A stretch of DNA of 64,000 nucleotides from Gottfriedia endophytica (GCF_017814275.1 NZ_JAGIYQ010000009.1:1-64000); one strand, 5' to 3'. Shown: positions 8,371-17,947, counted from the stretch's first letter. Notes: generated by a model not told the origin, from the sequence alone. Numbers and translations are program-made.

Positions 8371-9273
8371 ATGTCTTATCAAATATATAAATTCCAAGCT
8401 GAACTCATTCAACTAATAGAGAGTCACACGGGCATAGATGGGTCTCATACGACTGCTATTCCTTCTTTATTTTTCTCTCGTTATTCTAATGTTACAGGAC
8501 CAAATTATGGAGTTTACAAGCCTTCCTTATGCATTATCGTTCAAGGTAAGAAGGAGGTTATGTTAGCAAAAGAGCATTATGTGTACAGTCCAACCAATTA
8601 CCTAATTGCCTCTGTTAACTTGCCAATTACTGGAATAGTAAAAGAAGCCTCTTTTGAAAATCCATATTTAGCACTCAAACTCGAATTTACACCTAATCAA
8701 ATACTAGAAGTATTAAAAGATTCAGATATTTCTTCTCATCAAAAAGAAAATGCTAAAAGAGGCATGTATGTAAGTCAAATAGAATTGTCTTTATTAGACG
8801 CGGTAAATAGATTAGTACGCTTACTTGAGAGCCCTAAAGATATACCAGTCCTTGCACCTCTCATAATTAAGGAAATTATTTATAGAATTTTACAAGGGCA
8901 GCAGGGAGTAACTCTCGGGCAACTGGCTATAGAAGGAAGTTCCACTAATCAAATCAGTGACGTTGTCGATCATATAATGAATCACTATAACCAGCCTTTT
9001 CGAATTGAAGACCTTGCAGAAATTGCAAATATGAGCGTTTCTTCACTTCATAGACACTTTAAAGAAGTAACAGCAATGAGCCCTATTCAATTCCAAAAAC
9101 AACTTAGGCTACAGGAAGCTCGTCGTATATTACTAGCTGAATCAACAGATGCCATTGAAGCAGCATTTCGTGTTGGTTACGAGAGTGTATCTCAATTCAG
9201 CCGTGAATATTCTCGTTTATTTGGTTTACCACCGAAAGAAGATATTAACCGCTTTAAAGCAACATATTTATAA
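8371..9273 (+). CDS. AraC family transcriptional regulator (AraC_N type)
   Basis: This 300-residue DNA-binding regulator has an N-terminal half with the cupin-like AraC_N pattern (KPSLCIIVQGKKEVML near residue 50, ALKLEFTP near 108). The C-terminal 100 residues carry two helix-turn-helix units (FRIEDLAEIANMSVSSLHRHF and AIEAAFRVGYESVSQFSREY). An AGGAGG site precedes the ATG. It is divergent from the aldo-keto reductase, its most likely target. A strong terminator follows. It resembles E. coli YqhC in architecture, though I claim architecture and context only, not orthology. Confidence 0.88.
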   Translation: MSYQIYKFQAELIQLIESHTGIDGSHTTAIPSLFFSRYSNVTGPNYGVYKPSLCIIVQGKKEVMLAKEHYVYSPTNYLIASVNLPITGIVKEASFENPYLALKLEFTPNQILEVLKDSDISSHQKENAKRGMYVSQIELSLLDAVNRLVRLLESPKDIPVLAPLIIKEIIYRILQGQQGVTLGQLAIEGSSTNQISDVVDHIMNHYNQPFRIEDLAEIANMSVSSLHRHFKEVTAMSPIQFQKQLRLQEARRILLAESTDAIEAAFRVGYESVSQFSREYSRLFGLPPKEDINRFKATYL

Positions 9274-9275
9274 AT

Positions 9276-9317
9276 AGTGCATTACTCCGATTATGGAATA
9301 ATGCACTTCTTTTTTTG
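9276..9317 (+). terminator. terminator of the AraC regulator gene
   Basis: AGTGCATTACTCC pairs with GGAATAATGCACT (one mismatch) around a 6-nt loop and is followed by a T-rich tract. Confidence 0.85.
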
Positions 9318-9371
9318 TATTTTACTCATAGTTTTATTAGGACATAAACTTTAGTTTTTGAATATTTTCAC

Positions 9372-9397
9372 TTTAACTATCCTGCCATTATGTTGAA
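9372..9397. repeat. inverted-repeat motif M, copy 3
   Basis: TTAACTATCCTGCCATTAT followed by GTTGAA is the third copy of motif M. It lies about 35 nt past the terminator of the ABC operon. Confidence 0.55.
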
Positions 9398-9430
9398 TAA
9401 GAAAATCAACAATATGCTCTAACAGAGCCA

Positions 9431-9475
9431 AAAAAATAAAAAGGTATGAGTCCGGTTCATCACCGAATTCATACC
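9431..9475 (-). terminator. terminator of the ABC exporter operon
   Basis: On the minus strand GGTATGAAT...ACCGG...CTCATACC forms a long, slightly imperfect hairpin followed by TTTTTATTTTTT. Confidence 0.85.
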
Positions 9476-9508
9476 TAATAAACTATTAAATTCATCTATT
9501 TTTATTGA

Positions 9509-11296
9509 TTAAGCTCCATCATTCATAAATCCATATTGAGCCATATAAAGCTTATAATATCTTCCTCGACGTTTAATCAACTCGTCATGTGATCCACTCT
9601 CTTTCACAACTCCATCACCAATTACCATAATCTTATCGCAATCACGAATCGTAGAAAGTCGATGCGCTATTACGAAAGACGTTCTTCCTTCTAGTAACTT
9701 TTCGATTCCATCCTGAACAAGTCGTTCTGTTTGCGTGTCAATGTTTGATGTCGCTTCATCTAAGATTAATATTCGGGGATTTGCCAGTAATGCCCTTGCG
9801 AAAGAGATTAATTGTCTTTGACCTAAAGACAATCTTGATCCCCTTTCATTTACATCCGTATCATAACCTTTTTCCATTTTCATGATAAATTCATGTGCAT
9901 TAACTGCTTTTGCAGCTGCAATGACTTCTTCATCCGTTGCATCAAGCTTTCCATAACGAATATTTTCTTTTATTGATGTTGAAAAAAGGAATGTATCCTG
10001 AAGCATAATTCCCATTTGTCTTCTTAATGATTCAAGATCAACATTTTTTATATTTTTTCCGTCAACTAGAATTTCTCCGCTCGTCGGATCGTAAAAACGA
10101 CTTAAAAGTGAGACAATCGTAGTTTTTCCGGCTCCTGTAGCCCCTACTAAAGCAATTTTTTCGCCAGGATTAATTGTAAAATTAATATTATTTAATACCT
10201 TTGTATGTTCATCATATGCAAATGTCACATCTTTAAATGTAACTTCTCCATTAATTTTACCGATCTCTGGAGCATTTTCTGCACTAATAATTTCCGGATC
10301 AATTTCCATAATATCAAAGATACGATCTGCTGCTGAAAAGTTTGAAATTAACGTATTATAGAAGTTTGAAAGGTTCATAATCGGTCTCCAGAACATTCCG
10401 ATATACAATGAAAATGCTACTAGTGTTCCTACCTGGATATCCCCAGACTCCACTAGTGAGTAGCCTACATAAAACACAACGACAGTTCCAATACCCCATG
10501 ATAATTCTACTAATGGCCAGAAAAAGTCGTTTAATTTAACTGCCTTCATAAAAGAACCCATTAATTCTGAAACAAAATTTTTAAAACTCTTTTCAGTATC
10601 ATCCTCTTTTGCAAATGCTTGAACAACCTTTATTCCTGAAAAATCTTCATGTGTAAATCCATTTAAGTTAGAACGTTTCTTACGATAATCATCCCAGCGT
10701 TTTCTGGCACGAGTTTCAATATATAACATTGCGATTGCTAGTAATGGCAAAATGAGAATTGAAGCAAAAGCTAATTTTACATTTAACACAAACATCACAA
10801 TTGCCACACAAACTAAGCTTAATAATTCTGGAATTAGGTTTTGAATACTCTGGTTAAATAAATTTTGCAGAGCATTTACATCCCCCATAACCCTTGCTAA
10901 AATTTTTCCAACTGGTCGATTATCAAAAAATGTAAATGATAACTTTTGAATATGAACATATAATTCGTGACGGATATTGACTAAAATATTATTTGTAACC
11001 GAACTGATCATTGTCCATCTAATTTTAGAAGCCCACATTGCAAATAAATTCAAGACAACTAGAATAATTCCTATATACACTAATCCATTTACATCTTTAT
11101 TTTGAATATAATTATCGATCGCAATTTTTAATAAGTAAGGATTTGCTATTCCACAAATCATGACAAAGAGCATTAACATAATGACGATAAACGTTTTAAA
11201 TTTGTAGGGATTTAAATAGGCCAATAGTCTTCCAACTATTTCTGTTTTACTTCTGTTTAGTTGATCCTCGTCATTTTTAATTGTATTCTTCGCCAT
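9509..11296 (-). CDS. ABC exporter half-transporter with canonical Walker B
   Basis: This 595-residue fused membrane/ATPase subunit of a type IV ABC exporter has six transmembrane helices in residues 30-330. The nucleotide domain has Walker A GATGAGKTT and Walker B ILILDEATS with the catalytic Glu, but a deviant signature LSLGQ. Its partner (11296-13032) has LSGGQ but Asp in place of that Glu. Together they show the asymmetric pattern of heterodimeric multidrug exporters such as BmrC/BmrD and the YfiB/YfiC type. The ATG overlaps the partner's stop by one base (TAATG), so the two are translationally coupled. The substrate is probably drugs or lipids, which is inferred. Confidence 0.92.
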   Translation of the reverse strand: MAKNTIKNDEDQLNRSKTEIVGRLLAYLNPYKFKTFIVIMLMLFVMICGIANPYLLKIAIDNYIQNKDVNGLVYIGIILVVLNLFAMWASKIRWTMISSVTNNILVNIRHELYVHIQKLSFTFFDNRPVGKILARVMGDVNALQNLFNQSIQNLIPELLSLVCVAIVMFVLNVKLAFASILILPLLAIAMLYIETRARKRWDDYRKKRSNLNGFTHEDFSGIKVVQAFAKEDDTEKSFKNFVSELMGSFMKAVKLNDFFWPLVELSWGIGTVVVFYVGYSLVESGDIQVGTLVAFSLYIGMFWRPIMNLSNFYNTLISNFSAADRIFDIMEIDPEIISAENAPEIGKINGEVTFKDVTFAYDEHTKVLNNINFTINPGEKIALVGATGAGKTTIVSLLSRFYDPTSGEILVDGKNIKNVDLESLRRQMGIMLQDTFLFSTSIKENIRYGKLDATDEEVIAAAKAVNAHEFIMKMEKGYDTDVNERGSRLSLGQRQLISFARALLANPRILILDEATSNIDTQTERLVQDGIEKLLEGRTSFVIAHRLSTIRDCDKIMVIGDGVVKESGSHDELIKRRGRYYKLYMAQYGFMNDGA

Positions 11297-13032
11297 TAAA
11301 TCACCCCACTTTCAACAGTCTCAAAATCTTTAAATTGTTCTTGATACACATCAAAATATTTGCCTTTAAGCTGAAGTAGTTGCTGGTGAGTACCTTGTTC
11401 TACAATTTCACCATCTTCAACATACAAAATCATATCAGCATTTTTAACAGCAGAAATACGATGAGCAATGATAAACATTGTGCTATCTGAAAAACGATTG
11501 TTTAGATTTTTTAATAGTTCATACTCTGTTTCCATATCAAGAGCAGAGGTTGCATCATCTAATATTAGAATTGGCGCTTTTCGTAAAAGTGCTCTTGCAA
11601 TTGAAATCCTTTGCTTTTGACCACCAGATAAGCCAATTCCACGCTCACCTATTTCTGTTTTGAATCCATCTTCTAAATTCTCGATAAAATCTAAGCAGCA
11701 AGCAATTCGGCATGCTTCTCTAACCTCATCCATTGTTGCCTCTGTATTTCCAAACTTAATATTATTTTCAATCGTGTCTGAAAATAAGAATGTATCTTGT
11801 GATACGAGGGACATATTTTGTCTAAGCTTTTTAAGATGAAAATCTTTTACATTTACTCCATCAACCTTTACTTCTCCCTCTTTCACATCATAATAACGAC
11901 CAATCATGTGTAATAAAGAAGATTTACCCGCTCCAGTCGTCCCCATTAATGCTACCTTACTGCCGCTCGGAATAGTAAGATTAATATTCCTTAGAACAAC
12001 CTCATCATTATACGAAAATGTCACATTCTTATACTCTATATCTCCTTCGATACCATCTGGAGAATATGCATCACTTTTTGAAAAGATTTCAGTTTTACGA
12101 TCTAAGATGTCAAAAATCTTTTTAGACGAAGCTTGATTTCTAGATAATAGATCAGTTAACCAACCTAAATTTCTCATTGGCCAAATTAGATTCCAAATGT
12201 ACCCACTGAACGCAACTAAAGTTCCTAATGATATTTCATTTTTTAAGACAAAGTAGCCACCCACAATAATCATTGCCACAAGTGAAATATTTGTTAACAA
12301 TTCAATCTGTGGAAAGTACGTACGTATTGTTTTAGCTTGAGCCATATTTAGATCATAATAAGCACGGTTCATTTTTAAAAATTTTAACGTTTCATGCTTT
12401 TCTCTTGCAAAAGCTTTTACTAACCTGACACCTGCGATATTCTGCTGTGCTGCAGAATTTATTTCAGCCGTTTGATCACTTATATTTCCGTATCCTTTAC
12501 CTAATTGTCTATTCATTCGAACTGCCATAAATCCGATCGGAATCATAATTGCTAAGCAAATTGAAGCTAATTTCCAGTCTAAGAAGAAAAGAATAATCGT
12601 ACTTACGACGAAATAGATGATGTTTTCTACGAATAAACGTAATCCAAATCCAATCGTTTGCCATATATTCTCAATGTCTTCACCGATCCGAGACATTAAT
12701 TCTCCCGTATTCATTCCATCAAAATATTTAAATTCAAATTTTTGAATGTGATGAAAAAGTTCATTTTTCAAATCTTGATGCACCTTCGCACCAATGTAGT
12801 CATAAAGATACTCTTTTACGTATCCAAGAACTGCTTTTAATAGTGTAATTCCTAAAATTCCAATAATAATTGGAACAATAATAGAGCTATTTCCATTTTT
12901 AATTCCATCATCAACAATAAGCTTCTGTAAATAAGGAATTAGGTGATCTACTCCAATTACAATTAACATTGAAATTGAGCCGATTAATAACATTGACTTA
13001 TGTTTAAAAACATACTTTAAAATTCGTACCAT
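11296..13032 (-). CDS. ABC exporter half-transporter with degenerate Walker B
   Basis: This 578-residue first subunit of the ABC exporter pair has six membrane helices in residues 12-310. It has Walker A GTTGAGKSS, signature LSGGQ, and ILILDDATS, where the usual catalytic Glu is Asp. Its own ATP site should therefore be the non-hydrolytic one, completed by the LSLGQ of the partner. The ATG at 13032 follows GGGGGTAAATAA. About 180 nt upstream ends a 28-codon leader gene followed by overlapping hairpins (13111-13183). This points to attenuation control like that described for B. subtilis bmrB-bmrCD. Length and pairing resemble YfiB. Confidence 0.92.
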   Translation of the reverse strand: MVRILKYVFKHKSMLLIGSISMLIVIGVDHLIPYLQKLIVDDGIKNGNSSIIVPIIIGILGITLLKAVLGYVKEYLYDYIGAKVHQDLKNELFHHIQKFEFKYFDGMNTGELMSRIGEDIENIWQTIGFGLRLFVENIIYFVVSTIILFFLDWKLASICLAIMIPIGFMAVRMNRQLGKGYGNISDQTAEINSAAQQNIAGVRLVKAFAREKHETLKFLKMNRAYYDLNMAQAKTIRTYFPQIELLTNISLVAMIIVGGYFVLKNEISLGTLVAFSGYIWNLIWPMRNLGWLTDLLSRNQASSKKIFDILDRKTEIFSKSDAYSPDGIEGDIEYKNVTFSYNDEVVLRNINLTIPSGSKVALMGTTGAGKSSLLHMIGRYYDVKEGEVKVDGVNVKDFHLKKLRQNMSLVSQDTFLFSDTIENNIKFGNTEATMDEVREACRIACCLDFIENLEDGFKTEIGERGIGLSGGQKQRISIARALLRKAPILILDDATSALDMETEYELLKNLNNRFSDSTMFIIAHRISAVKNADMILYVEDGEIVEQGTHQQLLQLKGKYFDVYQEQFKDFETVESGVI

Positions 13033-13110
13033 TTATTTACCCCCTTGTTCAAACATATTCCTGATCTCTATACATGCTGTTCACGTGTAAAAATTGATAA
13101 TTTTGACAAC

Positions 13111-13183
13111 AAAAAAAGACCATGGTATGCCATGCCCTCTTAAATGAACACAAAAAGGCCATGGATACAATAACCCATGGCCT
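13111..13183 (-). promoter_or_regulatory. attenuator: overlapping CCATGG hairpins before the ABC operon
   Basis: Reading the minus strand, four segments share CCATGG-type cores: AGGCCATGG (13183-13175), CCATGGCCT (13164-13156), GGGCATGG (13137-13130) and CCATGGTC (13125-13118). Segments 1:2 form a 9-bp stem followed by TTTTTG. Segments 3:4 form a stem followed by TTTTTTTG. Segment 2 can instead pair with 3. Mutually exclusive pairings, two terminator-like U-tracts and an upstream leader peptide are the hallmarks of transcription attenuation. Confidence 0.75.
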
Positions 13184-13213
13184 GTCGTCTACAATCATTC
13201 TAAAAATGAAAAA

Positions 13214-13300
13214 TTAACGTGGACAATCCTGCATAGAGATAGGGTTATCGTTCATTATTCGATTGTTTGTAGTTTTGATTCCAATCATGTTAATTAACAT
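13214..13300 (-). CDS. 28-aa leader peptide of the ABC exporter operon
   Basis: The ATG at 13300 is preceded by a near-perfect AAAAGGAGGTAGGAACG ribosome site and followed by 28 codons ending in ISMQDCPR and TAA. A strong sigma-A promoter lies just upstream (13331-13360), giving a very short 5' leader. Terminator-like, mutually exclusive hairpins lie between its stop and the exporter genes. The likely role is to sense slowed ribosomes, for example by a ribosome-targeting antibiotic, so that hairpin choice changes and the exporter is transcribed, as for bmrB in B. subtilis. The peptide itself shows no similarity I can vouch for. Confidence 0.75.
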   Translation of the reverse strand: MLINMIGIKTTNNRIMNDNPISMQDCPR

Positions 13301-13330
13301 CGTTCCTACCTCCTTTTATTTGATACTGTA

Positions 13331-13360
13331 ATCATATTACAAATCTTAATAAAATGTCAA
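13331..13360 (-). promoter_or_regulatory. sigma-A promoter of the leader peptide/ABC operon
   Basis: TTGACA (13360-13355) and TATGAT (13336-13331) on the minus strand have an 18-nt spacer. The start point would be near 13324, about 24 nt before the leader ATG. Confidence 0.8.
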
Positions 13361-13522
13361 ACTATTTTTAATATTATTTTCATTTTAATTATTTTGATTA
13401 TTTGAAGATAATAATATAAAATATGATTTTTTAACTTTATTTAATCTTTGAAGTTTAAAAGGTTTTTTTATGTTTTTGTAGAAATAGCTTTTTAACAGCG
13501 AATAACATTAGGAGGATTTTTG

Positions 13523-14194
13523 ATGGACTACCAAATTAAAGGAACAACTATGCAATCACTTCACATTACACTTAATCAAAATGAAAGTATTTACAGTGAA
13601 ACAGGTGCCCTTCTATATATGACACCAGCCATTGAAATGGAAACTAACTTCTCAGGTGGACTTGGGGGGATGTTCAAACGTGCAATTACTGGTAATAGTC
13701 TAGCATTAAACAATTTTAAGGCTACTCATGGAACAGGAGAAGTCTCCTTCAGCACACGAATGCCTGGTCATATCTTACCGATTCAATTAGATGACGATAT
13801 ATTCGTCCAACGTCATAGTTTTCTTTGTGCAGAAAACAGCGTTAATCTAACAGTTGTTGGTAACCTTGGCATGACTGGTTTTTTTGGTGGAAATGGTTTG
13901 ATTTATAATAAACTCACTGGTCATGGTACTGCCTTTATTTCAGTTGATGGAGAAGCAATCGAGACTACACTAAGACCAAACGAAACATACCTTGTTCACC
14001 CAGGTCATTTAGCAGCTTATGATTCCAATGTAGACTTCGAACTCCATCGATTAAAAGGATTTAAAAATATGGTATTTGGTGGAGACGGAATATTTCTTGC
14101 TAAATTAACAGGGCCAGGAAAAATTTGGTTACATACGCTTAGTCTTCACGGTTTAGCAGAAGTACTCATTCCGTTTGTTGATAGAGGTAAGTAA
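13523..14194 (+). CDS. AIM24/TIGR00266 family protein
   Basis: This is a 223-residue protein of the AIM24 (DUF124) beta-sandwich family, whose role in bacteria is unclear. I use the ATG at 13523, 7 nt after GGAGG, rather than the TTG one codon earlier. Repeating glycine-rich strands are visible (FSGGLGGMFKRAITG near residue 47, VHPGHLAAYDS near 160, GEVSF, GPGKIWLHTLS near 203), typical of the family's trimeric repeat fold. No signal peptide is seen. It is a lone plus-strand gene with its own terminator, divergent from the ABC leader. Confidence 0.88.
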   Translation: MDYQIKGTTMQSLHITLNQNESIYSETGALLYMTPAIEMETNFSGGLGGMFKRAITGNSLALNNFKATHGTGEVSFSTRMPGHILPIQLDDDIFVQRHSFLCAENSVNLTVVGNLGMTGFFGGNGLIYNKLTGHGTAFISVDGEAIETTLRPNETYLVHPGHLAAYDSNVDFELHRLKGFKNMVFGGDGIFLAKLTGPGKIWLHTLSLHGLAEVLIPFVDRGK

Positions 14195-14243
14195 TAATCT
14201 ATCATTTAGCAGTTCCTCAATTACCATATTTACTTAGTTTTAC

Positions 14244-14299
14244 AAAAAGTACCCTTTAGGTAGACTTTATTAAGCTCTACACTAAAAGGGTACTTTTTT
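14244..14299 (+). terminator. terminator of the AIM24-family gene
   Basis: AAAAAGTACCCTTT pairs with AAAGGGTACTTTTT, with an inner GTAGA/TCTAC pair. The remaining spacer to 14578 shows no gene. Confidence 0.85.
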
Positions 14300-14578
14300 A
14301 ATAATCTCTTGAACTATTTTTCTTTTGTTCACAACACATAAAGTTCAACTAATAAAAGCCCTACTCTAACTAAAGATATATAACTTAGAGTACATTTGTT
14401 TTGAACTACAAAAGGAAAATCTAACCCCGTCCAGCGAGTTGCTATGCAATGTAGCTTAATACCATTTCTTTTTCGTAGTTGGTGAAACAGTTATTCATCA
14501 AATGGTTGTATTCATTCTAAATTGCTTTTATATTCCTTTTTTAAAAAGAAATAATGGAAATCATTTTCGTCGACAAAT

Positions 14579-14608
14579 AGCAAAACCAGCCCTATTAAAG
14601 AGCTGGTT
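14579..14608 (-). terminator. terminator of the RND pump gene
   Basis: On the minus strand AACCAGC and GCTGGTT pair around a 10-nt interior and are followed by TTTTGC, starting just past the stop at 14616. Confidence 0.75.
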
Positions 14609-14615
14609 CAAAAAA

Positions 14616-17600
14616 TTATACTGTAGCTGATTTATTTGAATCTTTTTTCATACGTTGTTTTTTCGATTTTCTAAAGTAGAACAATTCATATACGACTGGA
14701 ATAACAATTAATGTTAATAAAGTTGATACAGTAAGTCCACCCACAACAACAACAGCTAAACTTTGAGATACAAGACTTCCTGTTTCTGCTTTTTTAAATA
14801 ATAGAGGAAGCATCGCACAGATTGTAGCAACAGCTGTCATAAGAATTGGTCTAATACGTGTAACTGCAGCATCTATGATCGCATCTCTTAAAATCATATT
14901 TTCTTCTTTTTGTTTTACTCGATCTAACAATACAATCGCATTTGTCACAACAATACCAATTAGCATTAATGCCCCTAAAAGTGCAGTCGGTTCAACAGCG
15001 ATTCCAGTGATGATTAATGCTAGCACTGCTCCAATTGCAGCTAATGGTAATGAACATAAAATTGCAATCGGTGCACGGAATGATTTAAATGTAATGATCA
15101 TGATTAGGAATACTAATCCAATTGACACAAGCATGATCATATATAAATCTGAAAAATCCTGAGTTTGCTGAGCAAGTGCTCCACCAACATATACTTTCAC
15201 ACCATCATCAAGCTTCATACCTTTATCTTTTTTGTCTCCAAAAATGATTTTGTTGATATTGCTACTAATATCTGACAGTTTGTCAGCCTTAACATCTGCT
15301 GTAACCCTTAAATAAGTGTCTCCATCTTTATGGAAAACATTTGATGATTTTTGTTCTTCACTTAAAGTTGCCACTGCTGACACTGGAACCATTCCTGTTT
15401 TTGTCATTAATGGTATTTTCTTAATGTCATCTGGTGTCTTAGGTGTTAATAACGGTTCAAGATAGACAGTAGTTTGTTGATTCTCAATTGTAACTGTACC
15501 TAGAGGCATTCGATTTAACAATCCATACAATTGTTGAGAGATTTGCTCAGTATTTCCTTTTGACGGATCAACATTTAATGAATAAACTGTCTTTTTATCT
15601 TCTTCGTTTGTTGTTACTTTTTCAACACCTTTAATATCTTTAATCTTATCCTTAATTGCACTTGCTGTATTTTCCAAATCATTTACGTTATTTCCAACAA
15701 CATCAATTGAAATTTGAGTTCCTCCACCACCCATCATGGATGATGCAGAGGCACTCATTTCTGCGTCAGGATAGTTTTGCTTTTGACTGTTAATTTTTTT
15801 AATGACTTTATCAGAAAGTTTTTTATCCTTTAATGTAATAAGAATTTTTGATTCTGTCGGAGAACTAGCATTTCCATATTTCACGGCATCTTCATTTACT
15901 CCTAGCTGAGTAAATACACCTTTAATTCCATTTTGTTTTAAAATAAAGCTTTCTAATTCTAATGTTTTTTCTTTTACTGTTTCAACTGGCGTATCACTTG
16001 GATAAGTTAATGTTGCCTGTATAAAATCTGAAGATGAATTATCTGTAGCACCTTTTGGCATTGCAAAATATGTACCAATAGATCCTACAAATAATACTAA
16101 TGCTACTAATATAACAACCCATTTATGATTTAGTGACCATGTGAGCATCTTTTTATATCGAACTGAAGGTTTATGTTTAGCTAACTTTGCATTTTTTAGG
16201 AAGAATGCACTTAGTAATGGTACAACTGTTAATGCTACAAATAATGACGCTAACAATGAATAAGTAACCGTCAATGCAAAAGGTAACATGAAATCTCTCA
16301 GCCCTGCGCTAACAATACCAATTGGTAAAAACACTGCAACTGTTGTCAATGTTGAAGCTGTAATTGCTGAAGCCACTTCTTTAACGGCTTCAATAATTAG
16401 CTGTATCGAAAACTTTTCATTCTGCATTTTTCTAAAAACATTTTCAATAACAACGATACTATCATCAACTAAACGCCCTACGGCTACAGCTACCCCGCCT
16501 AAAGTTAAAATGTTTAATGTAATTCCTGATTCGGAAAGTAAAAACAATGTTAAGCATAAAGATAATGGGATTGATACAATTGTAATAAGCGTTGAACGGA
16601 TGTTTCGGAGGAATAACATGATTACAATTGTAGCAAATAAAGCACCTAATAAGACTTCTTTCATCATGGATTGAACAGATGACTTAACCATATCAGCAGT
16701 TGCAATTGGGACGTCAACATGACTATTTTTATATTTTTTATTCAATTCTTTAGCAGTATCTCTGACATCTTTCGTAATCGTTACTGCATTTGAACTACTG
16801 TCTTTTGTAACAATTAATAGTAATCCATCTTTCCCGTTAATTCTATTTACATTATTTTCAGGTTTTTTAACTTCTACATTTGCAATATCACTTAATTTAA
16901 CAGTATCACTAACTGAAAGATTTTTTAACTTGTCGATATTATCAATATTACCAACAACTTTAATATTACTTGTTTTATTATTAATAGTTTCTTCACCAAC
17001 AGCAATTGATGAATTTTGACCACGAAGAATACCCATAACATTTTCTAAAGATACTTTCTTTTGAGCCATTTTTGTATTATCAATTTTTACAGAGACAAAT
17101 GCTTTTTCTAAACCATATGTTTGTACATTTGCTACCCCTTTAACATCTTTAATAGCTGGAATAATTTTTTTGTTTGCTAGATCAAGATTACTCGGCGTTA
17201 CACCTTCATCAAAAGTTACTGATACATCAGCAATAGGGATCATAGAAGTATTAAGTTGAATAATAGTTGGTTTGCTTACATTCTGAGGGAGATTGATATT
17301 ATTTAAAGATTCCTGAACTTCTTGTTTTGCTTCCTTCATGTCTGTACCAGATGCAAAGTATACATCAACCTTTGTTAAACCAGTACTCGTAGTTGAATAA
17401 ATATGGTCTTTCTTTTTCACACCTGCTACTGCATTCTCTATTGGAGATGTTACTTGATCCTCCATTGTTTTCGAGTCAGTGCCTTGCCCCATTACAATAA
17501 CTGAAACGACTGGATTATCAGCAGATGGTAAGAATTCCATTGGAAGTTTGTTATAGCTTACAAGTCCAATTACAAGAATTAGGACAGATAAAAACGTTAT

Positions 17601-17642
17601 AGCTGCCTTATTACTAAATGCCCATTTTGTAAACCAAGACAT
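14616..17642 (-). CDS. RND family efflux transporter (SwrC/AcrB-like)
   Basis: This 1008-residue proton-driven RND exporter has twelve membrane helices in two halves separated by two large extracytoplasmic loops. VGRLVDDSIVVIENVF (388-403) carries the paired Asp393-Asp394 that relay protons in TM4 of this family. MEFLPSADNP and the N-terminal helix are typical. Length matches B. subtilis SwrC (YerP), which exports surfactin-like compounds and fatty-acid stressors. The ATG follows AAAGGAG. No membrane-fusion or outer-membrane partner is adjacent, as expected for a Gram-positive RND pump. The substrate is inferred only from family. Confidence 0.9.
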   Translation of the reverse strand: MSWFTKWAFSNKAAITFLSVLILVIGLVSYNKLPMEFLPSADNPVVSVIVMGQGTDSKTMEDQVTSPIENAVAGVKKKDHIYSTTSTGLTKVDVYFASGTDMKEAKQEVQESLNNINLPQNVSKPTIIQLNTSMIPIADVSVTFDEGVTPSNLDLANKKIIPAIKDVKGVANVQTYGLEKAFVSVKIDNTKMAQKKVSLENVMGILRGQNSSIAVGEETINNKTSNIKVVGNIDNIDKLKNLSVSDTVKLSDIANVEVKKPENNVNRINGKDGLLLIVTKDSSSNAVTITKDVRDTAKELNKKYKNSHVDVPIATADMVKSSVQSMMKEVLLGALFATIVIMLFLRNIRSTLITIVSIPLSLCLTLFLLSESGITLNILTLGGVAVAVGRLVDDSIVVIENVFRKMQNEKFSIQLIIEAVKEVASAITASTLTTVAVFLPIGIVSAGLRDFMLPFALTVTYSLLASLFVALTVVPLLSAFFLKNAKLAKHKPSVRYKKMLTWSLNHKWVVILVALVLFVGSIGTYFAMPKGATDNSSSDFIQATLTYPSDTPVETVKEKTLELESFILKQNGIKGVFTQLGVNEDAVKYGNASSPTESKILITLKDKKLSDKVIKKINSQKQNYPDAEMSASASSMMGGGGTQISIDVVGNNVNDLENTASAIKDKIKDIKGVEKVTTNEEDKKTVYSLNVDPSKGNTEQISQQLYGLLNRMPLGTVTIENQQTTVYLEPLLTPKTPDDIKKIPLMTKTGMVPVSAVATLSEEQKSSNVFHKDGDTYLRVTADVKADKLSDISSNINKIIFGDKKDKGMKLDDGVKVYVGGALAQQTQDFSDLYMIMLVSIGLVFLIMIITFKSFRAPIAILCSLPLAAIGAVLALIITGIAVEPTALLGALMLIGIVVTNAIVLLDRVKQKEENMILRDAIIDAAVTRIRPILMTAVATICAMLPLLFKKAETGSLVSQSLAVVVVGGLTVSTLLTLIVIPVVYELFYFRKSKKQRMKKDSNKSATV

Positions 17643-17885
17643 AAATTTTTTCTCCTTTCATGGTAAAAATATCCTTTTATGCACAATGTGAATACTAACA
17701 TTTCCACAATAAAAAGAAAACACTTTTTATTTAAATTTTTCGTAATTTACAAAACATTTACCGGCCTATTTCGACAAATTTGAAAACTTTAAGAAATTTA
17801 TTGTTCAATCTTTCTTTTAAATAATGTAAAAGTGAATTGCACATTTTGTAGAATTTCTTTCTTGTTATATATTTGACATGCAACT

Positions 17886-17929
17886 AAAAAAACCAACAAT
17901 TTTATCTCTAATAAAATTGTTGGTTTTTT
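17886..17929. terminator. strong bidirectional terminator
   Basis: AAAAAACCAACAATTTTAT pairs perfectly with ATAAAATTGTTGGTTTTTT around CTCTA. On the minus strand it can end transcription from the M42 peptidase gene. The spacer 17643-17885 shows no gene. Confidence 0.85.
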
Positions 17930-17947
17930 ATGATTGATATTTTTATT

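Noticed and set aside
14616-17642. Missing adaptor and outer-membrane partners of the RND pump as an anomaly
   Set aside because: Gram-positive RND pumps such as SwrC normally lack them.
17643-17885. Small RNA ahead of the strong terminator at 17886
   Set aside because: No promoter or conserved structure was seen. The hairpin is explained as the terminator of the M42 peptidase on the other strand.
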